From: Nitrosomonas sp.
GTDB lineage: Bacteria; Pseudomonadota; Gammaproteobacteria; Burkholderiales; Nitrosomonadaceae
Assembly: GCA_017984435.1 (NCBI GenBank)
Contig: JAGNZK010000002.1
Location: 60,469-124,468, forward strand
Direction of reading: 5' to 3'
DNA: 64,000 nt
Shown here: positions 47,403 to 56,411 of the stretch, one piece after another
Numbering within the stretch: position 1 is the first letter of the stretch
Layout: every line of letters begins with the position of its first letter
Notes under the pieces: model-generated
The model's input: only the letters and a program-made list of their open reading frames with translations
Told to the model about the DNA's origin: nothing
Database searches by the model: none
Made by a program: the position numbers and the translations under genes

Positions 47403-47427
47403 AAAAAAAAGTCATTTCGAATGACTT
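47403..47427 (-). terminator. Intrinsic terminator of the glycine riboswitch
   Basis: On the minus strand AAGTCATT and AATGACTT form a stem with a short loop, followed by a run of eight T. It lies between the second aptamer and the gcvT ribosome site, so is the expression platform. Glycine binding is expected to prevent its formation, as in known activating glycine riboswitches. Confidence 0.85.
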
Positions 47428-47430
47428 CAC

Positions 47431-47640
47431 GCCCCTCTGTCCTTTTTACCTGAGAGATTTACGGATTGATATCCATGTGCCCCTTCGGTGGCCAAAAATA
47501 ATTTCTCGGCACTCTCCAGATTGCCTGTCACAAGCGGTTCTCAGGGAACAAGTTTGGCTTGACCATGCCTGAGCGATTCCGGGGGGGTTACGCCTTCGGC
47601 GGCGCTTAAATGAACAGCGCGCTCTCCTGCTTGGACCTAA
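47431..47640 (-). promoter_or_regulatory. Tandem glycine riboswitch (gcvT leader)
   Basis: On the minus strand the leader shows two glycine aptamers. The first (about 47640-47536) has GGAGAGCGC, GCCGCCGAAGGCG and CGCTCAGGCA; the second (about 47528-47431) has GGAGAGTGCC, CCACCGAAGGGGCA and CTCTCAGGTAAAAAGGACAG. These are the conserved elements of the class, with a short linker between them. A terminator and the gcvT ribosome site follow. Activation of the operon by glycine is known for this class. Confidence 0.95.
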
Positions 47641-47654
47641 ATGGCAGAGTGCGA

Positions 47655-47684
47655 ACTATACCTTAGTAACAGCGATTTATACAA
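47655..47684 (-). promoter_or_regulatory. Likely promoter of the glycine cleavage operon
   Basis: Minus-strand TTGTAT and TATAGT with an 18-base spacer, ending 15 bases before the first aptamer, so a start near 47648 would make the leader begin with the riboswitch. Confidence 0.45.
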
Positions 47685-47805
47685 GCCATTCAACTAAATT
47701 CTCTGGCGGTGTTTGAATTGATTTAGCTTCTAATAAGATTGTCTAATAGACAGATCCGTGATTTTTATTGAATGCTTCAGGATATTAATTTATTGGTAAT
47801 CTCAT

Positions 47806-47845
47806 AATTTAAACATCCCACTGATTCCGGTGGGATGTTTAAATT
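47806..47845 (-). terminator. Long perfect hairpin after the RTX protein gene
   Basis: AATTTAAACATCCCAC (47806-47821) and GTGGGATGTTTAAATT (47830-47845) form a 16-base stem with an eight-base loop, just 15 bases beyond the RTX stop codon. The AT arms can serve as T-run on either strand. Confidence 0.7.
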
Positions 47846-47860
47846 CATAAAAAGTTAAGA

Positions 47861-48628
47861 TTAAAGAATAAAATCACTGGCGTTGATACCTACCGCAGCT
47901 GCACCATTCAGTTGGATCTCCATATCGGCGGTCTGATTACCATCATTGTGAAGCTCAACTTGGATGATGATGTCGGCTCCCGATGTGAAGAATCTGACTT
48001 CACCCGCGGTTCCAGTGAAAGCGACATTGCCGATAAAAGTGAAAGCTTGATTTCCAGCCGCACCAAGATCAGCATCAATTGTCGATAAATCAATATCGTC
48101 GACATTATGAGTAAAGTCTGTACAAATGTCGCGATTTACTCCCACAACGCTCTCGCTGACAGCGTTGAAATCATAAGTATCACTTCCCCCACCATCAGTC
48201 ATCGTATCTTTACCGGCTCCACCAATGATGGTGTCGTTACCGCCCCCTGCACTGATTGTATCATTACCACTCAAGCCATTAAGAATATTGGCATTATTAT
48301 TACCCGTGATAACATTGGCTGCGCTGTTACCCGTTCCATTGAGTGCTGTCAGAAAGCCCGCGGTATTGTCGAGTGTAAGATTTTCGAAGTTAGTTTTTAA
48401 GGTTGTACTCACGTTTCGAGTAATGACTGTATCGGTGCCCTGACCGGCAATTTCACGTATATCATCTAAAATTGAGTTGATACGATAAATATCATTGCCT
48501 GCAAATCCCATCATCAAGTCATTGCCTAATGACCAGTTAGCATTCATATCATCAGCTAAGCCCGTTCCCAATAAGGGTAGAAAAGTATTCCCATCATCGT
48601 TAAAAATCGTTCCATTGATTATTGCCAT
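47861..48628 (-). CDS. Small RTX (hemolysin-type calcium-binding) protein
   Basis: A 255-residue acidic repeat protein with no signal peptide, expected to leave by type I secretion. Nonapeptide-like repeats are seen around residues 25-55 (GNDLMMGFAGNDIY) and 105-150 (NILNGLSGNDTISAGGGNDTIIGGAGKDTM). The C-terminal ~90 residues (TDFTHNVDDIDLSTID and following, ending GINASDFIL) match the usual ending of secreted serralysin-like proteins, with a hydrophobic last residue. No transporter genes are adjacent. It is preceded by GGAG about eight bases from the ATG. Confidence 0.85.
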   Translation of the reverse strand: MAIINGTIFNDDGNTFLPLLGTGLADDMNANWSLGNDLMMGFAGNDIYRINSILDDIREIAGQGTDTVITRNVSTTLKTNFENLTLDNTAGFLTALNGTGNSAANVITGNNNANILNGLSGNDTISAGGGNDTIIGGAGKDTMTDGGGSDTYDFNAVSESVVGVNRDICTDFTHNVDDIDLSTIDADLGAAGNQAFTFIGNVAFTGTAGEVRFFTSGADIIIQVELHNDGNQTADMEIQLNGAAAVGINASDFIL

Positions 48629-48887
48629 GATAAATCTCCTTATTACCTATGTACATAGTGCTATTGATAAAAACTGCATGACTATCTTTCAGACTTTTGA
48701 AAAAATTTCTGAGTTAAAGATATTTATGTAAGAATTTCATTTGTAGACTTTTATTACACGAGAAATATGTAACGTTTTTAGTCTATACCTGTTTAATGTG
48801 GGGGTGATACGATCTTTTTGCGCTTTTCCCATGTTTTTTTTGCGAAAATTTGTATCTAATTTGATCGAGATATCTGATATAGACAGA

Positions 48888-49673
48888 CTATTCGGTATAT
48901 TTTTTCTGATAATGCGAAGGCGTTATACCGATGTAGCGGCGGAATAAACGGGCAAAGTTTGAGGTGTCAGTAAAACCGCTCAGCTGTGCTACATCCATGA
49001 TTGCTATTTTAGGATTTCGCAGAAACTCTTTGGCTCGCATGATTCGATGTTTTATCAAGAACTCACGAAATGTAATGCTGTGTTCGTTGCGAAAAATCCT
49101 GCTAAAAGTGAAAACACTCATGCCGCAGATAGCTGCTACCTCTCGCTCGGTGATTTTTTCCTGAAAATGTGTTTCGACATAATTGATTGCTGAAATAGTA
49201 CGTTGTGACAAAAGAGATGTAGAAATGAAATGAAATTCTTTGGGTATCGGGTAGCGCTTTAGAAGATTTATCCGTGGCTTAGTGACTCCAGGTTTGAGTT
49301 GAGTGATCAGTCGGTTAATTTCTTCAATGATGGATTCCACGCTGACAGGTTTTACTAGATAGTTTCTAACACCCGTTCTGAATGCCCACACTGCGAGATT
49401 CTCGCTGTGCTGGATAGTCAGCATAACTACGGGAATATCTGAATGACCAGATCGTATGTGCCTGAGTAATTGTAAGCCTGGCAAATCAAGAAAGTCGTAG
49501 TCGATGCAAATGAGATTCGGTTTATTGATTGCAATTGCGCGGGAGATTTGATTCTTGTCGATAGAATGAATTTTATATGTGGTAATTTTTTTATTAATAG
49601 AACCAATTCGTTGTGCATTTTTTCTATTTTTACATAATTCTATCCATAGGATATTAATATCGCTCCTCGGCAT
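48888..49673 (-). CDS. Response regulator with AraC-type DNA-binding domain
   Basis: A 261-residue transcription factor. N-terminal receiver domain (about residues 5-120) with the phospho-acceptor candidate Asp58 (LICIDYDFLDLPG), the Thr of VVMLTIQ and the Lys in LVKPVS. The linker leads to an AraC/XylS double helix-turn-helix (about 160-258) ending in VAQLSGFTDTSNFARLFRRYIGITPSHY, the family signature. No histidine kinase gene is beside it. It lies upstream of the RTX gene in the same direction, with 259 bases between. Regulation of that gene is possible but unproven. Confidence 0.88.
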   Translation of the reverse strand: MPRSDINILWIELCKNRKNAQRIGSINKKITTYKIHSIDKNQISRAIAINKPNLICIDYDFLDLPGLQLLRHIRSGHSDIPVVMLTIQHSENLAVWAFRTGVRNYLVKPVSVESIIEEINRLITQLKPGVTKPRINLLKRYPIPKEFHFISTSLLSQRTISAINYVETHFQEKITEREVAAICGMSVFTFSRIFRNEHSITFREFLIKHRIMRAKEFLRNPKIAIMDVAQLSGFTDTSNFARLFRRYIGITPSHYQKKYTE

Positions 49674-49912
49674 TTTGTTTTACCTATTCTGAATTAGCAT
49701 TTGATTCAAGGTGGTACATCATCCGCCTAGAAACTGTAGATAATTACTTAAGTGATGTCGAACAGACTGATTGGTGCAGCTTGTCTAAATGAAACAATCG
49801 TTTATCGTTGTTGTGTGTTTTGCTGTGTACTCAGATGAGATAAGTGGACATTTCATCACACGGTAGAAGCTCGCAACATACATTCCTTGCTGTCCAGCCG
49901 TGGCTTCCAGGA

Positions 49913-50503
49913 TTATGGGGTATGTTTTATCCCGATAGTTGTGCTGGCATTGGTCGCATCCAATAAGACAGCGAAGTGTGCATCACTTTGAATCCATTGA
50001 CCGTGACCAAACCTGATATTGGCTGATGTCAGCGGCTCACAGGATCGTTCTTTCTGTATCTCTGCGGAAGTATTCGTGCAAACGGCGCGATAGAGCTGTT
50101 GCGCCATATCGATTTCAGAAGCTGGAACCGGTGCATCGTGCACAATGGGACTTTTTACACGTCCACCGCCCAGACTCCTGGAATAAGTGATTTGGTGAAA
50201 TGTTGCGGTGTTTTCGATCTCTACGCGGTAGATGGCATTACGTCCGCTGTGTGCCTGTTCCTGCTTGGTATAAAGGGATTCATTAATTTGTTTATAGCCT
50301 TGTGCTTGCAGAATTCCCGCGATCATTTCCGATGAAGTGTTAATGGAAATACCGGCGATTTCAATGGCCTGTAATTGCTGCTTCTCCGTGCTGGTCGCAT
50401 GACTATTTAATGCAAAAACAAATAATAATGCATTTATCCATAACAATAAGAATCCTGATCTGAAGGAATCACTTGGTGCGTTATATCGTTGCATATTGTT
50501 CAT
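49913..50503 (-). CDS. Secreted protein of unknown function (196 residues)
   Basis: I do not recognise the family. The N-terminus has a membrane segment (FLLLWINALLFVFALNSHA, residues ~18-36) that looks like a signal peptide preceded by a charged stretch. The rest is soluble, with a beta-rich stretch (YRVEIENTATFHQITYSRSL) and two cysteines (Cys in RAVCTNTS and in ERSCEPLT) that may form a disulfide. The gene is directly downstream of the decayed CopD-cytochrome 3' end, as if it had once been the second gene of that unit. Confidence 0.6.
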   Translation of the reverse strand: MNNMQRYNAPSDSFRSGFLLLWINALLFVFALNSHATSTEKQQLQAIEIAGISINTSSEMIAGILQAQGYKQINESLYTKQEQAHSGRNAIYRVEIENTATFHQITYSRSLGGGRVKSPIVHDAPVPASEIDMAQQLYRAVCTNTSAEIQKERSCEPLTSANIRFGHGQWIQSDAHFAVLLDATNASTTIGIKHTP

Positions 50504-50521
50504 CCTATCCCTAAAGAAACA

Positions 50522-50700
50522 TTAATACGCATGATTACCCGCTGGCGGCATGACTATATCTTATTGATTGAACTTAATTAATTATGGTGTGGGTACGCCC
50601 ACACTTTACCAGCCGTATCTTCCGAATAAAATATACCACACACGGGGTAATTTATCTGTTTCATCATCCATTGGCTGCCTATGCTTTCTGTGGATAGAAC
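50522..50700 (-). pseudogene. Decayed 3' end of a second CopD-cytochrome-type gene
   Basis: Read on the minus strand, this stretch aligns with the last ~35 codons of the intact gene at 51548. It gives FGRYGW, stop, SVGV, then stop, then FNQ, stop and DIVMPPAGNHAY, stop; the intact protein ends FEGYGWQSIGAL ... LNQEGEIMPPPGDHAH. The match also continues past the stop (GAAACATTAAT). Three in-frame stops show decay. Beyond about 50640 the match fades, so the upper end is approximate. Confidence 0.75.
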
Positions 50701-50819
50701 CACAATGCATATTAGGAAGTCCACAATTTAAACAGGCTATTTATTCTAGTTTGTGATGTGTTTTGATAAGAAATACTACTATGCTAAGACTAAGGTCGTT
50801 TTAATGAGGAGAATAGAAC

Positions 50820-51365
50820 ATGAAAGAGCGTAATGTTAGGCTGTTTTTGTTGATAATTTTTCTGATTGGCTCGAATGTCGCAGTATGCTGCAGATGAATT
50901 AAAATTTGAAGGAGACTTAAGTGGCGTGCAAGAGGCAACCACGCCGTCAGGCGGCGTGGTTGCCGATACTACCGCACAGTAGAAGTTGAATTTGATAAAT
51001 CATTAACCAAAGCGCAATTTCGTCTCGCTGTGCGTAACGGTACCGGAATCATACAAACACATTTTCATTGTGCGTCTGCAGGTGTGAACGGACCGATAGT
51101 GGCCTTTCTCTTTAGTCCTGTAGATCCGCGGGTGGATGTGGGGGAAGGATCCGTTGAAGGTACTCTGGACAACAGCGATATCATAGCGCCTGCTACGCCT
51201 GAAGCTATTGAAGCATGTGGCATGCCGCTCAATAACATTGCTTTTCTGGCTTTCGCAATGCGTGCAGGAAAAATCTACGCGAATGTGCATAGCACAGCTT
51301 TTCCGGCCGGTGTGAGTCGAGGGCAAGTGTTTAAAGATGATGACGACGATTCACGTCTACCGTAA
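50820..51365 (+). pseudogene. CHRD-domain protein gene broken by two frameshifts
   Basis: A good ribosome site (GAGGAG, eight bases before ATG 50820) and signal peptide (MKERNVRLFLLIIFLIGSNV) are followed by an extra base at about 50883. Removing it gives AYAADELKFEGDLSGVQEAT up to about 50979, where TAG appears unless one base is added back; the third stretch then reads VEVEFDKSLTKAQFRLAVRN and onward to the end (THFHCASAGVNGPIVAFLF, EGTLDNSDI), the CHRD fold. The mature sequence is otherwise intact, so decay is recent or the base calls are wrong. CHRD proteins are secreted; their role is unknown. Confidence 0.75.
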
Positions 51366-51547
51366 GGGAGGTAATTCTCGTTAGATTGTGGATAAATCGT
51401 TATTTGAGGAATGTCATAAGTGTATAACTCCTTCAATGTAGGTGCCGTTGTGCTGAGTATTTCTTGCTCAGCACAACGGTTGCGAGAGATTTAATTACTA
51501 CTATTCGTTAGAAACTTCTCAATTCATACGAAAAAGCATGTGAAACA

Positions 51548-53572
51548 TTAATGCGCATGATCACCCGGCGGCGGCATGATCTCGCCTTCCTGATTGAGTT
51601 GAGTTAGCTGTAGCGTCAAAGCTCCTATACTTTGCCAGCCATATCCTTCGAATTGTGCCACCCATCGGGCGCGCAGGTATCCGAAACGATCAGTCATAAA
51701 TTCCATATGTCCCGGAAACATACCTTTGCCCGATAGGTCAGGAACAGTTCTTATGCGGCGATATAGCCAATAGCTGTCTTTGATTTCCTCCCAACCTTCG
51801 GTTATCACAGGAAAGGGAACGCTATTCGTGATTTGTAGTAACTCTTGGTCATTAAGTGCGCGGTTGGGAATCGCTAGAATCTCGGTATTAAGGGCGCGAA
51901 TTTCGTCATAAGCATCTTTCAGTTGATTTAAGCGCTGCTGAGATTGCGGCCAGGAAAATAAAACCATCAGCACGTTTTTTTGCAGACGGAAATCCTTTAA
52001 ATTGCCACCAGAGCCGTCATGCGCGGCGTAGGTAAAGACAGGCGACGCTATCGCCGGATTTTCCGGAACGATCATACTGCCCAGCAAGCGTGCATCAAAA
52101 CCGCGTGATAGGGCATGAAGATAATTGATGAGATCCCAACGATTTTCCTCAGACAACGTTGCTGAGAAACCTGGCATATTGGTTCCGGGAATGCCACGCG
52201 ATAGCCAATGAAAAACATTACCGACGGTATATCTCGCGGTATGAGGCTCAGTCAGCAGATCAGTGGGATCTTTTATCTCTGGATCGAGAATTACTCCCAT
52301 GCCTTTGCCTTGCGGGCCATGACAATTAACACAATTTTCGGCAAACAATTGAGAACCGTTGGATATTGAAATGGCATCGAAAGGCACGGTCGGTTTCAGA
52401 TAGGTCTCAGGGTAAGCCTCAATGGCCAGAGGCGGTAAAGCTATTGCCATCGAACTAATTCCCAGTACTGTCGGCAGCAGGACTCTTTTTATGTTACTCC
52501 AGTTATTTTTTATACCTAACCAAAGCATACCCAGTGCAGCGAAAAACAGCGCGATGCCTGACCAAACCATTTCCTGCACATTCGATTCATCCCATGTCGC
52601 ATTAATCGAAAAACGAAACGGATAAGGCCAGTTCTCAATCATCGTATGCTTGGCGGGAAGCGTATTGGCCAATATGGTTGCAAGCAACACCAGCAAAAGC
52701 GCCAGAATAAACTCGATGCGTACCCATTTTCTTAGCTGTGTGCCTGCTGCACTTACCCGCGCTGTTTCGTCATCCCGAGAGAATAATGGCAACCAATGGT
52801 AACGCGCTCGATGTGCAATCACCAGGATGATTGCCAATAACGCCAGCTTGGCATTCAACAGCCAACCATAAGCACTGGCGACTAGCGCATAGTAATGCTC
52901 ATCGATCATACGATCCGCTGCAATGATGCCGGTGATTGACAGGAGCAGCATCACGGGCAGCGCGATTGTGGAGAATTGTTTCAGCGTGGTAGCGTTTAAC
53001 CGAAGTGATGTTTGATCGGATTCACTGTAATGACCATATATGATCAACAAAAAAGCCGGCAATGCGCCAAACCATGCGCCTGCCAGTAAGATATGCAGCG
53101 TGTAGGGAGCAACCGATTCAAATGATATTTCTTCTGCGCCGGAATGACTTATCAACGAACCGGCGATTAACGGAAGCGCCGCGGTAACGGCATACAATAT
53201 ATAGTGGCTGCGGGTTCGATGTTTGTTGCGGATAACCAGAATGACGCTCAATAGAACGATTGCCAGTAATGCTCGCCCCATCCATATGTATCCTATGCGA
53301 GTCTGCTGCACGATTTCGAGCCATGCAGCGGGGTTCCAGACATCGGATGCAATTCCCGTAGCTTCACTCGTTGTGGTGGCCAGAATACCGAATAATCCTA
53401 ATAAAACCACACCTGTTAGCCAGAGGAAGCTTTTTTCCAGACGAGTTACCCACAGCGTTTCAAACACAGCTCTTTGCTGCCCGACAATGGCAAGAAAAAC
53501 GCAGCTTCCAAATAAAATTAAATTAGCAGTCAATTGTGACCACCGGGAAAAAGTAGCAACGATTTCAATCAT
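51548..53572 (-). CDS. CopD-cytochrome c-redoxin fusion membrane protein
   Basis: A 674-residue three-part protein. Residues 1 to ~385 contain about nine membrane helices and resemble the CopD copper resistance domain (helices with SHSGAEE and YTLHILLAGAWFGALPAFLL). Then a periplasmic cytochrome c domain with CVNCHGPQGKG (about residue 415) and the axial Met candidate in PGTNMPGFS. The last ~165 residues resemble a thioredoxin-like redoxin domain (SGGNLKDFRLQKNVLMVLFSWP ... DRFGYLRARW), without the CxxC. Copper or redox handling is likely. The stop is 183 bases from the convergent broken CHRD gene. Confidence 0.8.
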   Translation of the reverse strand: MIEIVATFSRWSQLTANLILFGSCVFLAIVGQQRAVFETLWVTRLEKSFLWLTGVVLLGLFGILATTTSEATGIASDVWNPAAWLEIVQQTRIGYIWMGRALLAIVLLSVILVIRNKHRTRSHYILYAVTAALPLIAGSLISHSGAEEISFESVAPYTLHILLAGAWFGALPAFLLIIYGHYSESDQTSLRLNATTLKQFSTIALPVMLLLSITGIIAADRMIDEHYYALVASAYGWLLNAKLALLAIILVIAHRARYHWLPLFSRDDETARVSAAGTQLRKWVRIEFILALLLVLLATILANTLPAKHTMIENWPYPFRFSINATWDESNVQEMVWSGIALFFAALGMLWLGIKNNWSNIKRVLLPTVLGISSMAIALPPLAIEAYPETYLKPTVPFDAISISNGSQLFAENCVNCHGPQGKGMGVILDPEIKDPTDLLTEPHTARYTVGNVFHWLSRGIPGTNMPGFSATLSEENRWDLINYLHALSRGFDARLLGSMIVPENPAIASPVFTYAAHDGSGGNLKDFRLQKNVLMVLFSWPQSQQRLNQLKDAYDEIRALNTEILAIPNRALNDQELLQITNSVPFPVITEGWEEIKDSYWLYRRIRTVPDLSGKGMFPGHMEFMTDRFGYLRARWVAQFEGYGWQSIGALTLQLTQLNQEGEIMPPPGDHAH

Positions 53573-54238
53573 GGTTTTACGCTAGGAAGGTTAGAGTTGC
53601 TTTGGCAACATCGGTGACATAAATTGTAAGCGGTGTCCGTTAATTTAGGAGCTTTCCGATTCAGAAGAAAATTTTCAAGGCATTTTACCTTGAGTTGCAG
53701 GATATTTAAATCGGTTTGCAGCGGGTTTGCTACTCAACGAATGGATGAGTGCTGTCATTGGCAATAAAATGTGAGAATCATTCACATTGAGATCGGTTGG
53801 CAATCGTGGAGTCCAGCTAGGTCGGCGGGCAGATTTTCATATTATCGTCGTGTGCAAGCAGCGGTTGACAAGTAGCCAAGACTTACTTGTTTTCGCTGCC
53901 GGCTATAGAAAATCTAGATGCATTCGATCATCTGCTGAATGGCTTGCACTCGGATGTGATTGCACCGATTGATCCAGTTCATTTTTGAGTGTTTTCCAGA
54001 AGTTTTACATCGGCGCTTTATTCATGAGGTTGTCGATCTGAATCCCTCAAAAACGATTGCCGTGCTTTCCGAGCGTATTGCGGTATTGAGGTGACTGACG
54101 AACGTCGTAAAATGGTAGCGACGGAGTAGGTAAAATGTGCCAAGATATTTACTCAGTATGATCCTGGACGAATTGTGCCATAGTGCTTCGAATGGATGTC
54201 TAATATCGCAATTACGTACAACAACATAGAGGAATGCT
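53573..54238. other. 666-base intergenic region with possible gene remnants
   Basis: Promoters of the CopD fusion (minus) and PhoD-like gene (plus) must lie here. Between about 53890 and 54180 the plus strand has short coding-like pieces in different frames: PAIENLDAFDHLLNGLHSDV, EVVDLNPSKTIAVLSERIAV and EVTDERRKMVATE then VKCAKIFTQYDPGRIVP. They may be a decayed gene, which I cannot name. Confidence 0.4.
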
Positions 54239-55648
54239 ATGAAACTGAGTAAAGCCACCCTTGGGCCAATTGTCGGGTACACCACGGCCAGTCAATCCAG
54301 AATATGGTTTAGAGGCAAATTCGAAGCAACCGGAGAGTCGTCGTATAGAAGATGTTTTGGTGTGCTGAGGTATCGTAAGCAGGGAGAAAGTAAGTGGTCG
54401 AATCCGCTCTTTAATAAAATGTCGCCTAATTTTGATATGACGTGTGTGCTGAGTATCGCGAATCTCGAACCGGAAACACTGTATGAGTATCAGGTCGGAT
54501 GGATATTAATCGATGCAGAGTTGGAAGCATTTTCACAAATCGCTGATTCGCAGTTTGAATGGCCTGAGGCTATTTATACCATTCAATCCGGAGCAGGTAA
54601 AGAAGACTCAGTCCGTACTTATGCGATTGGTTCTTGTCGATATATGTTGAAAACTTTTTTAGGTGAAATTTTTGACGATCGTGGCGACAAGACATTCAGA
54701 AGTATCTTAAATCAACACGAAAAGCAGCGACTCCATGGCGTGATGATGGTCGGGGACCAAATTTACGCTGATGATTTGAATCTGGTTTCTCCCGATGATG
54801 AATTGATCGAATTCTTGCAGCGCTATCGTATTGTATTTGGGCAGGAATACATTCAAAAACTGATGGCAACCGTACCGACCTATATGATCCTGGATGATCA
54901 CGAAATTGAGGATGATTGGCCGGCCAAGGCGACCGAAAAAGATAAATTAACGCTGTACCCGAAAGCAATTCACGCTTATCAGATTTACCAATGTAGCCAT
55001 TCTCCACTTTTCACAGCCGATAAAGACGGGCGAATTGAAGGTACGTTGCAGAAGTTTTGGTACACCTTTAGCGATGGCTGTGTAGAGTGGTTCGTGATGG
55101 ATTGTCGCACGGAGCGCATCTTGACAAAAAACCTGTGGCAAATGGTGAAAGCGGAGCAACTGCGGGCACTGGTAAGCTGGATCACGGATGGTTCCAAGCT
55201 GGTAAAAATGATTGTGACATCGGTGCCGTTTGTGCCGGATCTTGAGAGTGAATCCAACGACAAATGGTCTGCGTTTCCGCAACAACGCGATCAAATCCTT
55301 CAAGCTATTGATAGCGTCCAGAATCCCAAAATTGTTTTTGTTTCCGGCGATGTACATTGTTCTTATGTCGCCCAGATCACTAAATCGAGACAAAAAAAAC
55401 TATTGGCATATCAGATTGTTTCATCATCCTTTTTTTGGCCTTATCCTCATATGATGAAAGACGGTTTCAGTGATGGCAAAGCGCTAAAAACTGTCAAGGA
55501 CGGTAAAAAATATGTTGCTAACTTCGTCACCGATGTTTATTCGGATGACAATTTTGCGCGATTGGATATCACGATGAATGGTATCGACGTTTCATTCTTC
55601 GAACGCAAGGGTGATCAGCTTGGTAGCACATACAAAATAGTGTTTTGA
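54239..55648 (+). CDS. PhoD-like alkaline phosphatase family protein
   Basis: A 469-residue metallophosphatase of the PhoD family (PhoD-like N-terminal domain plus metallophosphatase domain). Seen: the N-terminal beta-sandwich region (GPIVGYTTASQSRIWFRG), then the metal-binding motifs AIGSCRYM, MMVGDQIYADDL (Asp and Asp), ILDDHEIEDDWP (Asp, His) and FVSGDVHCSYVAQI (Asp, His). No signal peptide is visible, so it may be cytoplasmic. AGAGGAATGCT precedes the ATG. Phosphodiester or phosphomonoester substrate is unknown. Confidence 0.88.
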   Translation: MKLSKATLGPIVGYTTASQSRIWFRGKFEATGESSYRRCFGVLRYRKQGESKWSNPLFNKMSPNFDMTCVLSIANLEPETLYEYQVGWILIDAELEAFSQIADSQFEWPEAIYTIQSGAGKEDSVRTYAIGSCRYMLKTFLGEIFDDRGDKTFRSILNQHEKQRLHGVMMVGDQIYADDLNLVSPDDELIEFLQRYRIVFGQEYIQKLMATVPTYMILDDHEIEDDWPAKATEKDKLTLYPKAIHAYQIYQCSHSPLFTADKDGRIEGTLQKFWYTFSDGCVEWFVMDCRTERILTKNLWQMVKAEQLRALVSWITDGSKLVKMIVTSVPFVPDLESESNDKWSAFPQQRDQILQAIDSVQNPKIVFVSGDVHCSYVAQITKSRQKKLLAYQIVSSSFFWPYPHMMKDGFSDGKALKTVKDGKKYVANFVTDVYSDDNFARLDITMNGIDVSFFERKGDQLGSTYKIVF

Positions 55649-55861
55649 TGAACGGATGGATGTGATGAAAACTCGCCTGATTATACAGTTGAGCCGCTGA
55701 GTCATATTTAATATCATCGCTGCAATCACATAAACATACAGCGAGTTTCCGTATCATATTATTTGTAAAGCTGGGGATGATGAAATGAGTCAATTAAATT
55801 ACTAACAAGACTAAGCAATACTTGATTTAAAGTTTGTGTAAGTAATATAGCGGGCATTTTC

Positions 55862-55889
55862 TTGACAAAATGTACAGCATCACTATAAT
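55862..55889 (+). promoter_or_regulatory. Consensus sigma-70 promoter for the tRNA genes
   Basis: TTGACA (55862-55867) and TATAAT (55884-55889) with a 16-base spacer, both perfect consensus, 38 bases upstream of tRNA-Gly. Strong promoters of this kind are typical for stable RNA. Confidence 0.85.
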
Positions 55890-55927
55890 CCACCCTTTGC
55901 TTCTGAAGTGGCCTAGAACTTCATATT

Positions 55928-56002
55928 GCGGGAATAGCTCAGTGGTAGAGCACAACCTTGCCAAGGTTGGGGTCGCGAGTTCGAGCCTCGTTTCCCGCTC
56001 CA
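55928..56002 (+). tRNA. tRNA-Gly (anticodon GCC)
   Basis: A 75-base cloverleaf. Acceptor GCGGGAA pairs with TTCCCGC, the anticodon stem CAACC/GGTTG holds TTGCCAA with anticodon GCC, and the T arm has GCGAG, TTCGAGC and CTCGT. CCA is encoded. Decodes GGC and GGU. Confidence 0.97.
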
Positions 56003-56108
56003 TTTTCTTGGAAAATGGTCTTTATGAATGCTATTTATAGTTGGAAATTGAGTATTTTCTCACACGTTTTTTCCGTAAAATCTAAGAATATCTAGATCTA
56101 GTATTAAT

Positions 56109-56182
56109 GGCGGGGTGGCAGAGTGGTCATGCAGCGGCCTGCAAAGCCGTCTACGCCGGTTCGATTCCGACCCCCGCCTCCA
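56109..56182 (+). tRNA. tRNA-Cys (anticodon GCA)
   Basis: A 74-base cloverleaf. Acceptor GGCGGGG pairs with CCCCGCC, the anticodon loop CTGCAAA has GCA between CGGC and GCCG stems, and CCA is encoded. It follows tRNA-Gly by 106 bases, probably in one transcript. The 229 bases after it contain nothing I can name. Confidence 0.97.
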
Positions 56183-56411
56183 TATCGCTTTCCGTACAAG
56201 CCCGAAGTAATCTACAAAACATAATCAATCTGTCAAAGATGACGACACAATGGTGATGCTATCTGAAGAGGAATGGCGAATCATATCGCGTGGTAAAAAC
56301 AGGCGGTGCAGTCTGAATTAACAAAGAGTATGCCAAAAAACCAATATAAACTGGGGGAATTGGCGCTATGCTTTCCTGCGACTTTGAAAAATAAAAAGTC
56401 AGAAGCTTAAT

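Noticed and set aside
55928-56411. Integrated element using the tRNA genes as attachment site
   Set aside because: No integrase gene and no repeated tRNA 3' end is seen downstream.
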